DNA from: Stemphylium vesicarium
Taxonomy: Eukaryota; Ascomycota; Dothideomycetes; Pleosporales; Pleosporaceae
Assembly: GCA_004380135.1 (NCBI GenBank)
Contig: QXCR01000014.1
Span: 1 to 64,000 of the forward strand
Reading direction: 5' to 3'
DNA: 64,000 nucleotides
The notes under the pieces are model-generated. The model was not told the DNA's origin. It worked only from the letters and a program-made list of their open reading frames with translations, and made no database searches. Positions 11,228 to 24,475 of this stretch are shown one piece after another. The position numbers were made by a program, and so were the translations under genes. Within the stretch, counting starts at the first letter, position 1. Each line of letters begins with the position of its first letter.

Positions 11228-12889
11228 TCAATCCAAAGGCCAATACTCGTGAACACCCCTCTGCGTCTTCCACCTCATGAACCAACAGCAGAAAGGGAAA
11301 AAGAGCGTATTGACCGCTCCCCATGCGATGAGAATACCAAAGTCCAAACCAAGGCGCGAGTGGAGATCGAAAAGAATCGTGCGACTTCCTTCGACAACTG
11401 TGAGTCAAGTTAGCACCGACCAGACACAACCCCAAAGCGGCAAATGTAAGAGGCAAGGAAGAGAACTTACTGGAGTGCAACGGCCACGCATAGCCCCACC
11501 GGTAGAAAGCCGGCGCAATCTCGATATCGTAGAAAGCAGTCGATACGTTCGTAATGACCCAAAAGATCAAGAACAGACCCATCCATGGCATACCCACAAT
11601 CATAGCCATGTTCTCACACGCCAGGCCCAGCGCAATCATACCGCAAAAGTTCAGCATCCAATAGACCACAAACGTCGCGCTGCCAAATGCCACCGGATTG
11701 CCTTCGCTCTGGATAGTGACTTGGGTGTGACTAGTCACGGAGTTGGTATCCCAAAAGTTGATTTGGAACGCCATGCTGACGAAGGAGTAGGCGAGCGAGA
11801 GCATAAAGTAAGCCAAGAGAGTAGCACACCAGCGCCAGATGATGAGTTGTCGGAACTTGAGCGGTGGGTGATTGGTCGGGGTGATGTATTGCATGTGGAT
11901 CGGCATGTAGAAAGAGAAGCTGAAGAAACTTATGATGATAAGATCTACAATCGAATCATTAGTATTTTTACTTGCGCAAAAGCGGTACACCCGGGATCGA
12001 GAAACTTACAAATCAAGCCGATAGAAACGGCCGGGATACCGGTGTATGGGAAAAATGGCCTGAGATTGTATTCAGAGAATCCAATTGCGGGATTGATTGC
12101 TTGCGGCACATTTTGCATATTCGACAGAATGGATGGATCGCTGGCATTTTGCAACACCATTTGTGCCCATTGCTGGCCTACCATGCTCTGCGCTTCTGTC
12201 ATGAAGGAGCTGATGATCGGCAACATGAAGTCGAACCAATTGGTGTCGTCCCTCGAGTCCTGGTAGATCAATTGACACGCTCCCAAGGGGTCGTAGGATG
12301 CGTTTCCGTTGGTAATAGCGGAGTAAAGTAACGCGCTCGCGTTGGGGTTGATGACGATGGCGGCCCAGGCATCCCATTCGTAGATTGCCTCCCGGACCTG
12401 AATAGGGTCGTTGTTGAAATCTGAGGCGGGACGGATACCCCATCCTAGTGTTGGCTGGCCGCTGCTGAGTTGTTGCTGCACGAGCTGTGTGATTGTTGGT
12501 CCGACGAATGGCGCGTTTCCGGTATTGTCGTATGGCGCGACACCATCCATATCCACAACATAGACCAACAAATTGCTAATCCGGTTTTGTACTTTGAAGA
12601 AAACTCCCCAATATATCGAGAGCACGGCGAGAATGAATGCCATCAGGAAGGATGTCGTAATGATCCATTTCACGAATGCGCGGTTGCGGACTTGTCGAAG
12701 ATCTGGATGCCAGAAGCCTACTGGTTCCGTGTTGGGCCCTTCAGACTTCTCCCCATTTTTGTTCCCATCTTCGGCTTCATTGGGTGCAGTTTTCCCGCGA
12801 TTTGTTTCTGGGTGGCCGTTTGTGCCTTCTTCAGAATTAATTTGCGCTGGGGGGCGGAAGGCGCGTGGTAATCGTAGTTGCGGCGCCAT
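11228..12889 (-). CDS. SNG1-like multispanning membrane protein (DUF3533)
   Basis: Three exons: 12889-12010, 11944-11471 and 11397-11228; 507 residues, with 65-nt and 73-nt introns. A polar cytosolic N-terminus (about 1-70) leads to one membrane helix (VKWIITTSFLMAFILAVLSI). A large non-cytoplasmic loop with several N-x-S/T sites follows, ending near FFPYTGIPAVSIGLI. A C-terminal bundle of about five helices comes next (LIIISFFSFSF, CATLLAYFMLSLAYSF, TFVVYWMLNFCGMIALGL, WMGLFLIFWVITN, ILIAWGAVNTLFFPFCCW). This architecture and the W-D-A-W loop motif are those of yeast Sng1 and related DUF3533 proteins, linked to nitrosoguanidine resistance and plasma-membrane lipid asymmetry. Symbol withheld because several paralogues exist in moulds. 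Confidence 0.85.
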
Positions 12890-13563
12890 TGCGAGGAGGC
12901 GCGACGGTAAAATCAGAACAACTCTGATGCGACACTTTCCGCACAGGAAAGAACTACAAGATACCGAGAGAAAAGCTTGCTGTCGTTTGGAAAATGCATG
13001 GCGGCGGCTATTGGTTTTATTATGGGTATTTGTTAGGGGGGAAATCGGTTTTCGATATTGGGGAGATCTATGACGTAGGAACGAGTTTTAGATCGATCCG
13101 CTGGCAACATACTGCTTCCGCGAGACCCTAGCTCATTGTTTAGCTCCGCGGGTAACGAAATCGAGGTCTAGAGCCGCTTTGCTAACAATTGTTGTTTCCT
13201 AACTAAGGTCTATCGACTGGTAAAAAGTGCCTGTCTCGATGCTCTCCGCCATCGCGTAATCTTTGCTACATTCATCGTCCTCGAACCTGGCCAAGGCAGG
13301 CATGCTGAGCCTGATTTCTCCATTCTGGAAGCCTTGGTGTCCCTCCCACAACTTCGCATAACAAAGGAAACAACGAAAAGGGTATTGTGCTCATTACAGG
13401 GGGTATAGGGTATATGCGAAGCAAAGTGCCACGCCTTTCAAGTCGTCATCCGGCATCCATTATCCATAGTTTTGTCTTTGTTTGTTCCATCTCCTCGTAT
13501 CAATTTTCATTATTCCTGATTATTCGTATCGTTTCGCGTGTGTCTTCGTGCCGTAATAGTCGC
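12890..13563. other. intergenic region
   Basis: About 670 bases upstream of the SNG1-like gene and downstream of the next gene on the same strand. No gene or RNA recognised. Confidence 0.5.
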
Positions 13564-14850
13564 CTAGAGGTCCGGGTCCTCCTCTGTGGATGTCTCCGAA
13601 TCCGAGAGGCACTCACTCAACTGCATCATCCTATTCCGACAGTGAATGACGAAAATGGCAACGGCAAGCGAGTTCCAGACATCATATCCTTCTTTGTTGA
13701 AGTCGAACATGGCGATCAATCGCAGCTGAGGCTGCTCCCTCTCCTCGTTGGCTGGAGCGTAACTGACAAACGCCATGACGGAGTGCGATGCTGTGATGCC
13801 ATACAGCGTAGGAACTTCTGGCACAACTGAGTCTCCACGTTGCTCGGCTTCATCAATTTGCAAAGCGGCGTGCCATAGCTCGTGTAGCCGACCGAGTTTC
13901 TCGATCATTTTTTCTTCTCCAACGCTCGGATGTACGTGTCGAGAGAAGGTGACCGTCTGAAACAACGGAAGGCGGGACCAGATGTGATCGACTTTGCCGT
14001 CTTTCATTGCCCACTTGGTGTATGACTTGACCGCTTTGCCGATCTGGAACGCCGGAGTTCGCTTTGCTCGTGTATGCCAGGCGTCTCTGACGAAGCCCCC
14101 AAGGTCGAACAACCTGTTGAGAGCATTTTGCGCTATTTGGCGTCAGTGAGGGGATTGCTACAGTTGAGGACTGAGAAACTTACCTGCGTAGTCCGTACCA
14201 AAAGCAGGTTTGATAAAGGCCTTGTCAACCTTTTCAGTGAAGAGATCCTCGGGTACAGTCTCGAAATCATTGATCCAAGCGATGGGTAGGATAGGCTCAA
14301 ACCCGCGCATTCCCAGTTTTTGGAACAGGAACACGGCGTCCTCAGACCAGCCGGATTCGCGCAGCTCTCGACCCTGCTGATCACGTCGCCTTCGCTCCTC
14401 CTCGATATTGATATTCTTTTGCTGTTCCATATACGTTCCATCGTCCACTACCATGGTCTCCTCGTTCGCATCCCACTCGTCTGCCGAAGACCCCTCCGCT
14501 TTGTCGTTAGGTGTAGTCGGTGACTGATGTACTAGCGTTTCGCCTTCGAAATCTTCCGAGAGCATAGCTGAGGCAGGTGGAGAGGGAGGCAAAAGCGTCG
14601 CGTCGATATCGCATTGAGGGCTTGGTGTTCGCGGTCCCCAGGTCTTGATGCGCGCTTCCGGGCTCATCTCTCTCGCAGGTGGCTTTTCGGTCTCTCTCCT
14701 AGGTGGTTTCGTGATCTCTTTGCTGAGAGTAGTTGATCGGAGGGGAACTGCAGGCTTCTTGAAGGCATAGGGCTTATCGCGCCGTTGTTGTGTCTTGTGC
14801 GGGCTCACGTAGTTCCAGAAGCGGTTCGACACCTCACGAAGGAACGCCAT
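13564..14850 (-). CDS. conserved-looking fungal protein, unknown function
   Basis: Two exons (14850-14184 and 14132-13564) with a 51-nt intron (GTAAGT...AAATAG, CTGAC branch); 411 residues. The N-terminal 130 residues are low-complexity and Pro/Ser/Lys-rich with TP/SP sites, hence probably disordered and phosphorylated. A charged helix (NINIEEERRRRDQQGRELRE) and then a globular part with many aromatic residues follow (EDAVFLFQKLGMRGFEPILP, WSRLPLFQTVTFSRHVHP). The protein ends in an acidic tail. No membrane segment or known motif was seen and I do not recognise the family. The in-frame splice and sustained coding character make it a real gene. Confidence 0.75.
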
Positions 14851-15368
14851 GGTGAGAAAGGAAGAGTCTTGTCGACGCGTGCAATTGTGTTGAGGTGCGC
14901 AGGCGCTTGGATTGTATTGGGACTTAAGGGAAGGTGGGGTCTTAGCGTTTGATTATCGTTATGCGGGAGTGTTGCGGTGAAGGTGACGGTGAATCGGATT
15001 GGAGCACTCATGCGGCAGGACACGAGCAATATCTTTGTTTCCTTGTTGCCTTGTAGATAGCCTTTGACCCTCGATCATCAAAGACTCCGAGAGCGAGAGC
15101 GAAGAGTCATTGTGAAAAGAGGGCTGAAAGGCTGGCCATGTCTTGCATGCTGCAGGAACAGGGCAGGGACTCGCTGCCACGCTGTCACATGCGGGGCTAA
15201 CCGAAGCAGGCTAGCTCCGACAAAAAGGTGCGCCCGGGCGGTGAAGATCTTATCAGATGAACTCAACCCCACCAAATTATTAGACCCCACCAAAAAAAGA
15301 GCCGCATCCGGAGGCGATCATATCTTCCCGTCTTGCGTGACTCAATATCTCGTTCACAAATCACCAAT
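14851..15368. promoter_or_regulatory. divergent promoter region upstream of deoxyhypusine hydroxylase
   Basis: 518 bases between divergent start codons (unknown protein on minus, deoxyhypusine hydroxylase on plus). No specific site assigned. Confidence 0.45.
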
Positions 15369-16405
15369 ATGGCAGTCACAGAGCAAGATACCCAGGTTCC
15401 CACCCTGCGCAAGATCCTCACATCCGAATCTGAGCCTCTCGCTCGCCGATTCCGCGCTCTCTTCTCGTTGAAGTACCTTGCAGGCCTGCATCCGCCTACG
15501 GAGCAAACGATCCCCGCCATCGAAGCCATTGGCGCCGCATTTGCCTCGCCATCTGCCCTCCTCAAACACGAACTCGCCTATTGCCTGGGCCAGTCCGGTC
15601 ACGATGCCGCTATTGCGCCGTTGAGAGGCGTATTGGAGGACAAGGAAGAAGACTCCATGTGCAGACATGAGGCTGCCGAAGCATTGGGTGCACTGAGCGA
15701 CAAGGGAAGCCTGGATCTTCTGAAGAAGTTGAGGGATGACGCCAAAGAAATTGATGTCGTACGGGAGACGTGTGATATCGCTGTTGATCGCATAGAGTGG
15801 GACCACGGACTGCAGAAGGGACAGGAGAAGCTGAAGAAGAGGTATGCTCACAAAAGGCCCCGTGTGTCTGCTACATGTGCTAAAGGATATCTAGTGACTT
15901 CACATCCATCGACCCCGCGCCACCGCTACCACAGAGCACGGAGAAAGCATCGATACCAGAACTTGAAAAGACACTGCTCGACACGTCCCTCCCATTGTTC
16001 CAACGCTACCGTGCCATGTTCGCCCTGCGCGATCTTTCCTCGCCGCCCGACCTGCCGACCGCCGTCCCAGCTGTGCAAGCGCTTGCCCGCGGATTCAGCG
16101 ACCCATCAGCCCTGTTCCGCCACGAAATTGCATTCGTCTTCGGGCAGCTCTCACATCCTGCGTCAATTCCCAGTCTGACTGAGGCGCTAAGTAACACGAA
16201 GGAGGCTAGTATGGTCCGCCACGAGGCGGCTGAAGCACTTGGAAGTCTTGGAGATGAGGACGGCGTCGAGGATACTTTGCGCAAATTCTTGAACGATCCT
16301 GAACAGGTTGTGCGAGATAGTGTGGTTGTGGCGCTCGATATGGCCGAGTTCGAGAAGAATGGGGAAATGGAGTACGCGATTGTACCACAGACTGCTGCGG
16401 CTTAA
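15369..16405 (+). CDS. lia1: deoxyhypusine hydroxylase
   Basis: Two exons (15369-15841 and 15895-16405), 53-nt intron; 327 residues. The protein is a symmetric dyad of HEAT-like (PBS lyase) repeats. The four His-Glu pairs that bind the di-iron centre are all visible: H67-E68 in HELAYCLGQ, H100-E101 in HEAAEALGAL, H234-E235 in HEIAFVFGQ and H267-E268 in HEAAEALGSL. The enzyme hydroxylates deoxyhypusine in eIF5A, the last step of hypusine formation, in the cytosol. Length fits the family. The ATG at 15369 is the first Met compatible with the conserved N-terminal helix. The 3' end is convergent with RPA12, 78 bases away. Confidence 0.95.
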
Positions 16406-16483
16406 AACGCCGAGGATACTGTATGCGCGCGGCGTTTGTGTTACATAGAGATCACCGTGGCCATGATATGTGCAACGCCCACT

Positions 16484-16966
16484 TCAGTTATTCGTGTTCC
16501 ATCTGTAAGATAGCGATTAGCATAAGCCTAGATTTGAGTTGAACCGAATAGGCGTACTTGTGACCACAGTCGCATTCGTAGAACACAGTCGATCCTTCGT
16601 CTGCACTTCGTAGCTGTTGCGTGTAGTATCGCACCTCCTCCCTTCCGCACTTCTCGCATGGGTGGGCGATTACGCTGGTGGTCTGTACGTCCGCTTCAGA
16701 GATAGTCTGTACCTCGGATCTCTTTGCACGCAGCGAGGAGGGAAAAGCAGTGGGCTTGGATACTGTAACGACAGTTTTCGAAGAGGTGTCTTTGTTGTGC
16801 GCACCACAGACACTGCACGTCAAGACTACATCTTGCTGCTGTTTCCCTGCAGAGCCGTCAAGCAAATTACCACAGTCAGTGCAGAAGACGAGGGATCCTG
16901 CGCATGTCATCAATACATGTGTCGCATGCGATTCAGACAGATCCAATACGAACCGATGGCTGACAT
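16484..16966 (-). CDS. RPA12: DNA-directed RNA polymerase I subunit A12
   Basis: Three exons: a 13-nt first exon (16966-16954), 16897-16558, and a 19-nt last exon (16502-16484); 123 residues. The mini-exons were placed because they turn an internal frame into MSAIGSLVFCTDCGNLLD at the start and GHKWNTNN at the end, both hallmark ends of RPA12. The N-terminal zinc ribbon uses C10, C13, C32 and C35. The C-terminal TFIIS-like ribbon holds C85 and C88, and an acidic RSADEG hairpin needed for transcript cleavage in Pol I. The last cysteine pair reads C-D-C (C113, C115), one residue shorter than the usual CxxC. The start is divergent from SCC2. Confidence 0.92.
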
Positions 16967-17347
16967 GGTGAGATTTGTCGTTGTGAAGTTGGTGATGGGC
17001 GTGGAGAGATTGGAAAAAAGTTACAGGGAATCGCGACTCCCGCGGCTGCAGTGAGCTAGGACGGAAGCGGTAGGCGGTCAGAACGCGTCCAAACATGACC
17101 ACCATTCGATCATACTTACTTTCACCCTAGAGCCGCGACAGTCCACGAGGTGTAGCAAACATCAGAGCGCATTGCTTCCACGGCTACGTGAAGGGTCAGA
17201 GGGGGAAAGAAGGGTTATATACCAGGACCATGCGCTCCGAAGCGATGAAATAGCCATCAACCGACGCCCGCCCAGAACGCAAACCACCGGCGACGCCTCT
17301 GCGCTTGTCTGCTCCCCCGAGTGCTCAACTCCTCAAGCGCAACCACC
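16967..17347. promoter_or_regulatory. divergent promoter region, RPA12 / SCC2
   Basis: 381 bases between the two start codons. No defined element recognised. Confidence 0.45.
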
Positions 17348-20300
17348 ATGAACGGCGACTGGCACAATATCAATGGAGGCGGCCTTCCGATCAGGCGGCC
17401 ACCTCCTACGGTCGATGATGCGCTCCCATACTCGCCCTTTACCTCGATTATCCCCTTCTCGCCGGGTCAGTAACTCTGCTTCACCTGCGCATCCGCCCTG
17501 CGCAGGCCTCTCTCACCTGCTGGGATAGGAGACTGACAGCTGGTAGACATAATACCCTTCCCTACGGTCGAACCCCCCACTCCTCCCACCACCTTGAATC
17601 CAGACCAGCAAAAGGCTGCGAAGAAAGCCGTAGGTATCTTGAACGACGAGATCGAGGGTCAGTGTACTGCCCAGCACCTACACAATACCCTCAATCAGCT
17701 ACGCAATCTTCTGCATCGCGACAAACTGCCAGAGTAGTGAGTGGGTATACTCTTGCGCTCGAAAGCAGCTCCTAACTCTTCTAGTCATTTTAAACCCATG
17801 CCGCAACTCGCAACGCCCCCACCGGACAGCCCCGTCAAAGTCGAAAATGGGGAGTCTCCTACATACACGCCTGCGCTTAGTCCTTTTGCGCGCATGCTGC
17901 TGAAACAGACCGATGTCACTTTCACCAGTAAGTCGCTCTATGGCTTGTTTGCACCCACACTGATATGACCAGCGCCCAGCGTCAGCGCACCCGAACGGAC
18001 TCACAGAGAGCGTTCTCCTCCCCGCCAAACTGCTCCTACACAACAGGCTCGGGTGGCGCCCCAGCCTCCTGCTACGCCCAATAGCAATGCCTTCGCTCAG
18101 AATACAGACCTACCCTATCCGTCCAGCGCCATTTCGACCGCCCCTAGTAGCACACCCGTCCGCCCTCCTGGTCCGGCTGTGATGATAAAGCCAAAGGCTG
18201 GGCCACGCGAAGGATTTAGGTACATCGATAACATCGAGACACCAGGACGTTTATCGCAAAAGAAGGAAGACAATCGATCCGAGGGCGGTGTTGCTGTGCT
18301 GAGACCTCACGAAAGAGAAATCGCAGATGGAAAGATCGACCTGCTTGACACCCTCATCACAAACCTGACGGAAGACAAAGACGATCTTGACGGATCCCAA
18401 CACTTTACCAAGATCATGACTCCTGATGGCGAATTCAATGTGCTCAAACCGCGGTCGATGGATAATCTTTCAGAGAAGATGTCGGGTGTGGTCAGCTTGG
18501 AACGCTTTAATGCAATACCTGTAGACTTGGCCATGCAGATACAATCGCTCCTTCACCCAACAGTCATTTCGACAACCAAGAACGGGCTCTTTCCACGAGA
18601 CGAGGGTACCCTTGAACTCACTGAAAGCATCGCAACTGCAAAATTCGCGTTGAAGTCTTCCAAGCTGCTACTGGAGACCATGATCGAAGGTCGCGACGAC
18701 TATCGAATGCGGCGAGAAGAGATTGTCGATTCTATCATCGATCTCATCAAGCTGATCAAGGATGCTTGTATCATTCCCATTGTCCAAGCGCGGCGAGTAG
18801 GCGAGTCTCAGGAACTATGGAACGCGGCTTCAGCTCAGAGGCAAGACCTGCAACCGATCTTGCGTCTGTGTGGGGCTGTGCTTACTCGGTTTGCTACAGT
18901 CATAGGCAAATACAACCTATCCGACAGAGCACTCAACACTCTGGAGTACCTAACTCTTGAGCTTCTTGTGGAGCAGAACAGCGAACATGAGAAAGATTCA
19001 GTATTCACCATCAAGAAATTCGAGCACTTCCGCCAGAAAGCTATGGATGTTCTGGCCCAGATCTTTGCGCGATACCCGGATCAGCGAACATCAATTCTCA
19101 GCGGCATTTTCAGCAACTTGGAAAAGCTTCCCGACAAGAAGGCGAGCGCCAGGCAGTTCGTATCCGCCCGAGAGGTGCCCATCATGACGATATCTGCTCT
19201 GTTCATGCGTTTCGTCCAGGTGGTTGCAACAAACCCAGGGCCTCGCACTGCTTCGGCCGGCAGTGGTATCAAAGATATAGTGGTGGAAGATGAGGTCAGC
19301 GACTACGAGCCTGGTACATCTGAATCCACCGCAAAGAAAATCAACAAGGGTAAAGGCACACCAGAATTCATTGCCCAAAACCTGACCGCTACCGCTACCA
19401 ATACCGCCTCTTTCATCGCGGGCCAGCTCTGCGAACGAGCATCAAACACCTCCAAGTCTGGTGACAAGCCATTCCGCAATCTCTTGGATCTTTTCATCGA
19501 TGATTTCTGCAACGTTTTAGGATCTCCCCAGTGGCCCGCTGCGGTCATGCTTCTACAGATGCTTTTAGTGCGTATGAGAATCATACTTCAGGACGATCAA
19601 GCTACAAAACACTCTGTCGTCGACAAAGACATGGCCCTTACTACAATGGCAAGGATTGGCTGCGGCGTGATTGACTTCAGGGACCAACTGAAGAAGATGA
19701 AACAAAGGCTGGACATTTCACAGTCGGACTTGTCCACCAGACTGGATCGACTTGTGAATGACGCTATGAGCGAGGACCAAAAAGAGAGGGTCAACGACGT
19801 AGATTTGCTTGCCTTTGATGGCCCGTACCGCATAGTCATTGAGTCATTGGTTGAGTATCTCGACCTGCGACCATCTCAAGAAGACCCACACCTTCAAGCA
19901 GCAACTGGTTGTTACGTTAGCTCTTGGCTTACGAATGTCACCAAGACATTCCCGGAGTCAAGTGATGATAGTCGACCGCAAGCTATCAAGACAGTTCAGC
20001 AATGTTTGGAGAGCATGATCGCCGACCCCAAGTGGCTGGCTCAGAAGTAGTAAGTGCCACCCTTTTTGGAATCGTTTTGATATTAACCTTGTTTCGCAGT
20101 AAATTCCAAGCAGTCTCAGACGACCAGAGCAAGCTGGCAGCCGGCGTAATCACCCTCCAAAGCCAAGTCTGCAGGTACCTTTCGCAGATAGTCAATTTCA
20201 TGCAGCATTATGCTCAGGACAAAGTTTCTCCGAAACTCCGGTCACGAGGGACTGCGGCATTACAACAGTTGCTAGACAAAGACCCCAAGGTCATTTCCGA

Positions 20301-23091
20301 AGGCCATGTCATCAATATGATTTCCTCGTTAAGGGACAGCTCGCCAATGGTCCGTGAAGCGACACTGTCCTTGCTGTCCAACTGCCTAGCCAAAGAGCCA
20401 TCCCTTGAACGCCACGTCCTACCGCAGATATTGGACATGACTACCGATCCCTCGAATGGGCCGAAGAAGAAGGCCATCAAACTGCTCAAAGAAATTTATC
20501 TCCGCTCCACCTCAAACCAGGTCCGACTGAAGATTGCTGCCCCCTTACTCCTCCCATCTCAAGATGACGAGAGCACCATTTCAGAACTGGGTCGGAACTT
20601 GCTCGAAGAGATATGGTTGACATCGGCCACCTCTGGTACTAAGACTGATGACAGTCAGAGTAGACTGAACCGTGCGCAGCGGGCAACTTTCATGGTTGAC
20701 TTGTTGGAGTCCCTCGGGCAAAGCACAGTGCATCGAGAGGCCTTTGAGAAGTTCTTCATTCACTGTCTATCGCCTGAAGCCAAGAGCCCAGCCGCGAATC
20801 TCCGTATTTGCGGAGAGCTTGTCGCAGACTTGGTCGATGAAGTCATTGATCCCGGTAACGGTACGGATACAAAGTCCCAGACGCGCGTCATGAATACCCT
20901 GAGCGTTTTTGCAAAGATCAAGCCCGACTTGTACTCTGTCGATCACCTCCGGCATCTGAAGCTTTACATCAAAACCATCGTCAACACGGATGACGTGGCT
21001 CTTGTGCGTCCAACAGTTGTTATCTTTCGGCACGTGCTGCCAACGCTTCCTTCACTCCAGCATGCTTTCGCGGAGGAGATCCGGGGGAGTTTGATGCGCA
21101 ATGTTCCCAAGCTAGCCAGGTTCGCTTCCCTGGGCTGGCCTACGAGCCGGGAAACTCTTCTAGACGTCGTCCATTGCCTGTGGGCGATCAGTGGCATGTC
21201 CAACATGGGCGCTGAGAAGATTCTCGTGACTACCTGTTCTGTCATTAGCCAAGTTCGACCGTTTTTGGCATCTGCCCAACTACTGGCTTCCGCTAAGGAA
21301 TCAACCTCCGCCAATGAAAAGGAGGAAGCCACTAAGCTAAGGGAAAAGATCCTTTCGTATTTGATCTTGCTAGGTGCTTTCGGTCAAGTGTGCAGTTTGG
21401 ACGAACATGCCGAACTTTTCATCGCCAAACTTCGCACTAGCATCAGTAGAAATGAGGCTCTCAAAAAGCAGATGGAGCCATCACTGAACCAGAAAACTCC
21501 ACCTCCTCCATCACTTCTTTTGCTAGATACCGTTCGGCCCTTTACCATGCAGACTTGGGACCTAGAAATTCGCGAGCAAGCGTTGCAAAGTATGGGTGGC
21601 ATATGCCAGCAATCACCAGAACATTTCATGCGCGGCGAAGTGGAAAAGGTGGTCAAACTTGTGTTCATCAACGAAGACAACCAATCCTTACGCCGCGTTG
21701 CGCTCTCCTTCTTCAGGCAGTTTTTCACTGTCGCTGAACGACGCTCTGAAACTGGCGCACAAATTGCTATCGGCAAAGGGGCCGTCAACGGTTCGGCGCG
21801 GTTGGAAACCTCCTTCACCGCCACTGGAAACGACCAAGCCACCTTGCATCTTGCACAGAGATTCTTGGAAGACTTTGTGAAAGCCGCGCTGAAGAACAAG
21901 AACGAACTCGCAGTAATTGCCACAGACATCATCGCAAGCATCAGTCGTCAGGGGCTTGTCCATCCGAAAGAGTGCGGTGCCGCGCTTGTGGCGTTGGCTA
22001 CTTCACCATTGCGGAACCTGGCTCAGGTGGCGGGAGACGAACACCGACGTATCCACGAGAAGCAAGAATCCTATCTCGAGAAGGAATACATGCAGGCTAT
22101 ACATATGGCTTTCAAGTATCAATTGGATATGTTCGATGATCCACGTGGAATGGTCGAGGCTACGCACACACCAAAGCTTGCCAGACTCTTCGAGGCACTC
22201 AAGACGGGTAAGAAGGCGAGTCTGAAGAAGTTCATCGCCAACTTCTGCAAGCAAATCGACTTTGATCCTTCCAAATTGGACGCAAGTGGCGCTATGCCTG
22301 AACCCCTACTCTACGCACGATTCTGCCTAGAGAACTTGGCCCTGCTCGACTTTCCACACCAAGAAGAGCTTGCAGTATTCCTCAATGCGGTTGAAGCAAT
22401 GGTGCTCAACACAACCGGGCCTGCGGTTGGAGTTATCATTGCGGAGGAGCTTCCTAAGCAATACGTGCAAGTGGAGCAGCCACAGCATATGGACGCGTTC
22501 CAGCAACAATTGCTTGCTGCTGGAGGCATGAATGGGATGCCGCTACCGCCAGTCCCGATCCAAACTGTACCTCAGCTCGCATTACCGACTATTGATGACG
22601 GACGCCTTCGTCAGATCACAACAGCATGCATAATTCTCCAAATGGTATGGGAGACCCGCAGTTTCATCCGGCGTTGGTATGGCATCAAACATAATGGACC
22701 GATTTCTCCAAAGGAATACGCCAAACCTGCAACTCGCAATCACCTTGCCACAACGGGTAAAGACCTATGGGAACGCCTATCCGGAGTCATGCGGGTTCTG
22801 GACACGCGTGAAAGCATGGTGAAGCAATGTTACGACTTTGCAGACTTGCTCGATGTCGATCGTGAAATCTTTGCGGAAGCAGAAGGTGATGATGGCCTGG
22901 GTGCCGGATACGAGACGCCAACTGAGGACAATGAGAATAGCATACCCTTTCCTACTAGTGGCCGTGGTAGGAAGAGGAAGAGCAATGTTAGCCTAGGTGG
23001 CAGTACACCCAAGAAGGCCAGGGGTAGACCCTCCGGCTCAAAGAAGAAGAGGACTTCGCGTACACCAGATGGCGATGACGATTCAGACTAG
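17348..23091 (+). CDS. SCC2: cohesin loader subunit SCC2 / Mis4 / NIPBL
   Basis: Five exons: 17348-17465, 17547-17736, 17785-17927, 17973-20049 and 20100-23091; 1839 residues. The first part is a Pro-rich, disordered N-terminus (FPTVEPPTPPTT, LATPPPDSPVKVE) of the type that binds Scc4. It is followed by a very long array of HEAT repeats. The run KLRSRGTAALQQLLDKDP onward and SSLRDSSPMVREATLSLLSN are typical of the SCC2 central HEAT region, and the Nipped-B C-terminal part includes QRFLEDFVKAALKNKNELAV and RSFIRRWYGIKHNGPISP. The C-terminus is basic with an AT-hook-like ARGRPSG. The product loads cohesin on chromatin with Scc4. Size agrees with fungal orthologues. Confidence 0.93.
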
Positions 23092-24133
23092 GCGCCATAA
23101 TCGGATCAGCCATCTGTCTAGGGCGGACGGCAAGATCATTCGACATAGCGGCATCACGGCACAGCCTTTACCCACACGATGTCTCATCGTTGCGCTCGTA
23201 TCTATCAAACGAATGAGCTCATTTCTTTCTAAAAAGCATATTACTGGCGTTCAAAAGCATATGTACAGTATTGATACCCTCTGCATGCAGAACATGCACA
23301 TGGCGCACGAGTTTTTATCGCGGTCGAAATCCATCTCGTCATATGAACGCCGATCTTGGGAATTCTAATAGCTACGAGTATCAGTCGCGACGCACAATAT
23401 GCGTATGTTCATGGACCTGCGATCTAGCGTAGCATAATACAGTTCACAGAATATTTCGACTCAGGTTAATTCGTGATGAGTCGAAAAGTGATCTATGCAG
23501 CGTAGACAACTGACGCCTCTATTTGCTGGCTATCGAGAATTGGGCCCGGAGTCCTGCGAGACGCTTGCTGTACCTTCTAGTCTCCATTTATCTTAACGGA
23601 AATCCCCGTTGCACGTCCATTTAAGCTTTCAGCCTCCACTGCCACCTCAGCGGCGCAAAAGTCCCCTCTGGAAGACCGGCGACTCGCCCAAGAAGCGCCT
23701 TCATCTCCGTGAGTGCAGCGAGGCTGCTGCTCTTACTGCAAGGCATATAGTACCCTTCTTCGCCTCTACCCGCTCTGCCCGTTCCCTCCCGTACGTTCTA
23801 TGTACGTGTGTGTGCCACCAACATTTCGTCTTACCTACATGATAATCTCTACAACCGCGGCCCGAGCCTCCACCTCTGCCACCTGCTAATCTCCAAGCGC
23901 CGACGGCAAATGACTGGAGGATCGGAGGTGCGCCAGCATATGCTTCTATCGCTGTTTCTAGAAGCCTGATTGCAAGATGGAATGGCTAATTTTAGACGCA
24001 GGTGGCTTGACGCGGGATGCCGATTGGTGGATAAATAGCTTTAGTAGCTTTTTTTTGCCTGGCGTGTTGGTGTTGCGCGCGCAGATTTGGGGCGAAGGAA
24101 TGTGAGAAGCGGAGGAATATATGTTTGGGGCTA

Positions 24134-24475
24134 TGGACGCTCGGGAGGTTGAAAAATGGCGGGATGAAACACGGAGTAGACTTTCGACATTGACATGGCG
24201 GACGGGAGGGAGTGTTGTGGAGATGACGATGCGGCTGACGAACGTGGAGGGGAATGGCGGAAATTCTGGTCCAAGACGGAGAATTGGAAGAGGAGGCTTT
24301 GTTGAGGGGAGAGCAGTCACGCAGTGGGGATGTGAAGAGGATGAAAGAGGTGGAGCGGACGGAAGACAAGCAGAGAATTGGTGGAATGTCTGGTATCGAT
24401 CCTGCCCCTAGGTCCGTCCGGAGGTTCCAGTTTCAGGCCAAGAGGTCTCCCCGGAGACCTCGAGGGAAGATGTGA
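24134..24475 (+). pseudogene. possible degraded coding patch
   Basis: Two overlapping plus-strand frames with purine-rich, coding-like composition: one starting MDAREVEKWRDETRSRLSTL, the other MAEILVQDGELEEEALLRGE. Reading from the first into the second would need a frameshift near 24255. No family recognised. It could be a remnant gene or transposon piece, or chance in a GA-rich strand. Confidence 0.2.
24442..24461. repeat. short perfect inverted repeat
   Basis: GAGGTCTCC and GGAGACCTC flank a two-base spacer. It lies in non-coding sequence; role unknown. Confidence 0.6.

Noticed and set aside
23992..24369. 125-codon minus-strand frame rich in Pro/Ser/His
   Set aside because: Low-complexity composition from a GA-rich opposite strand; no splice sites or motif support it.
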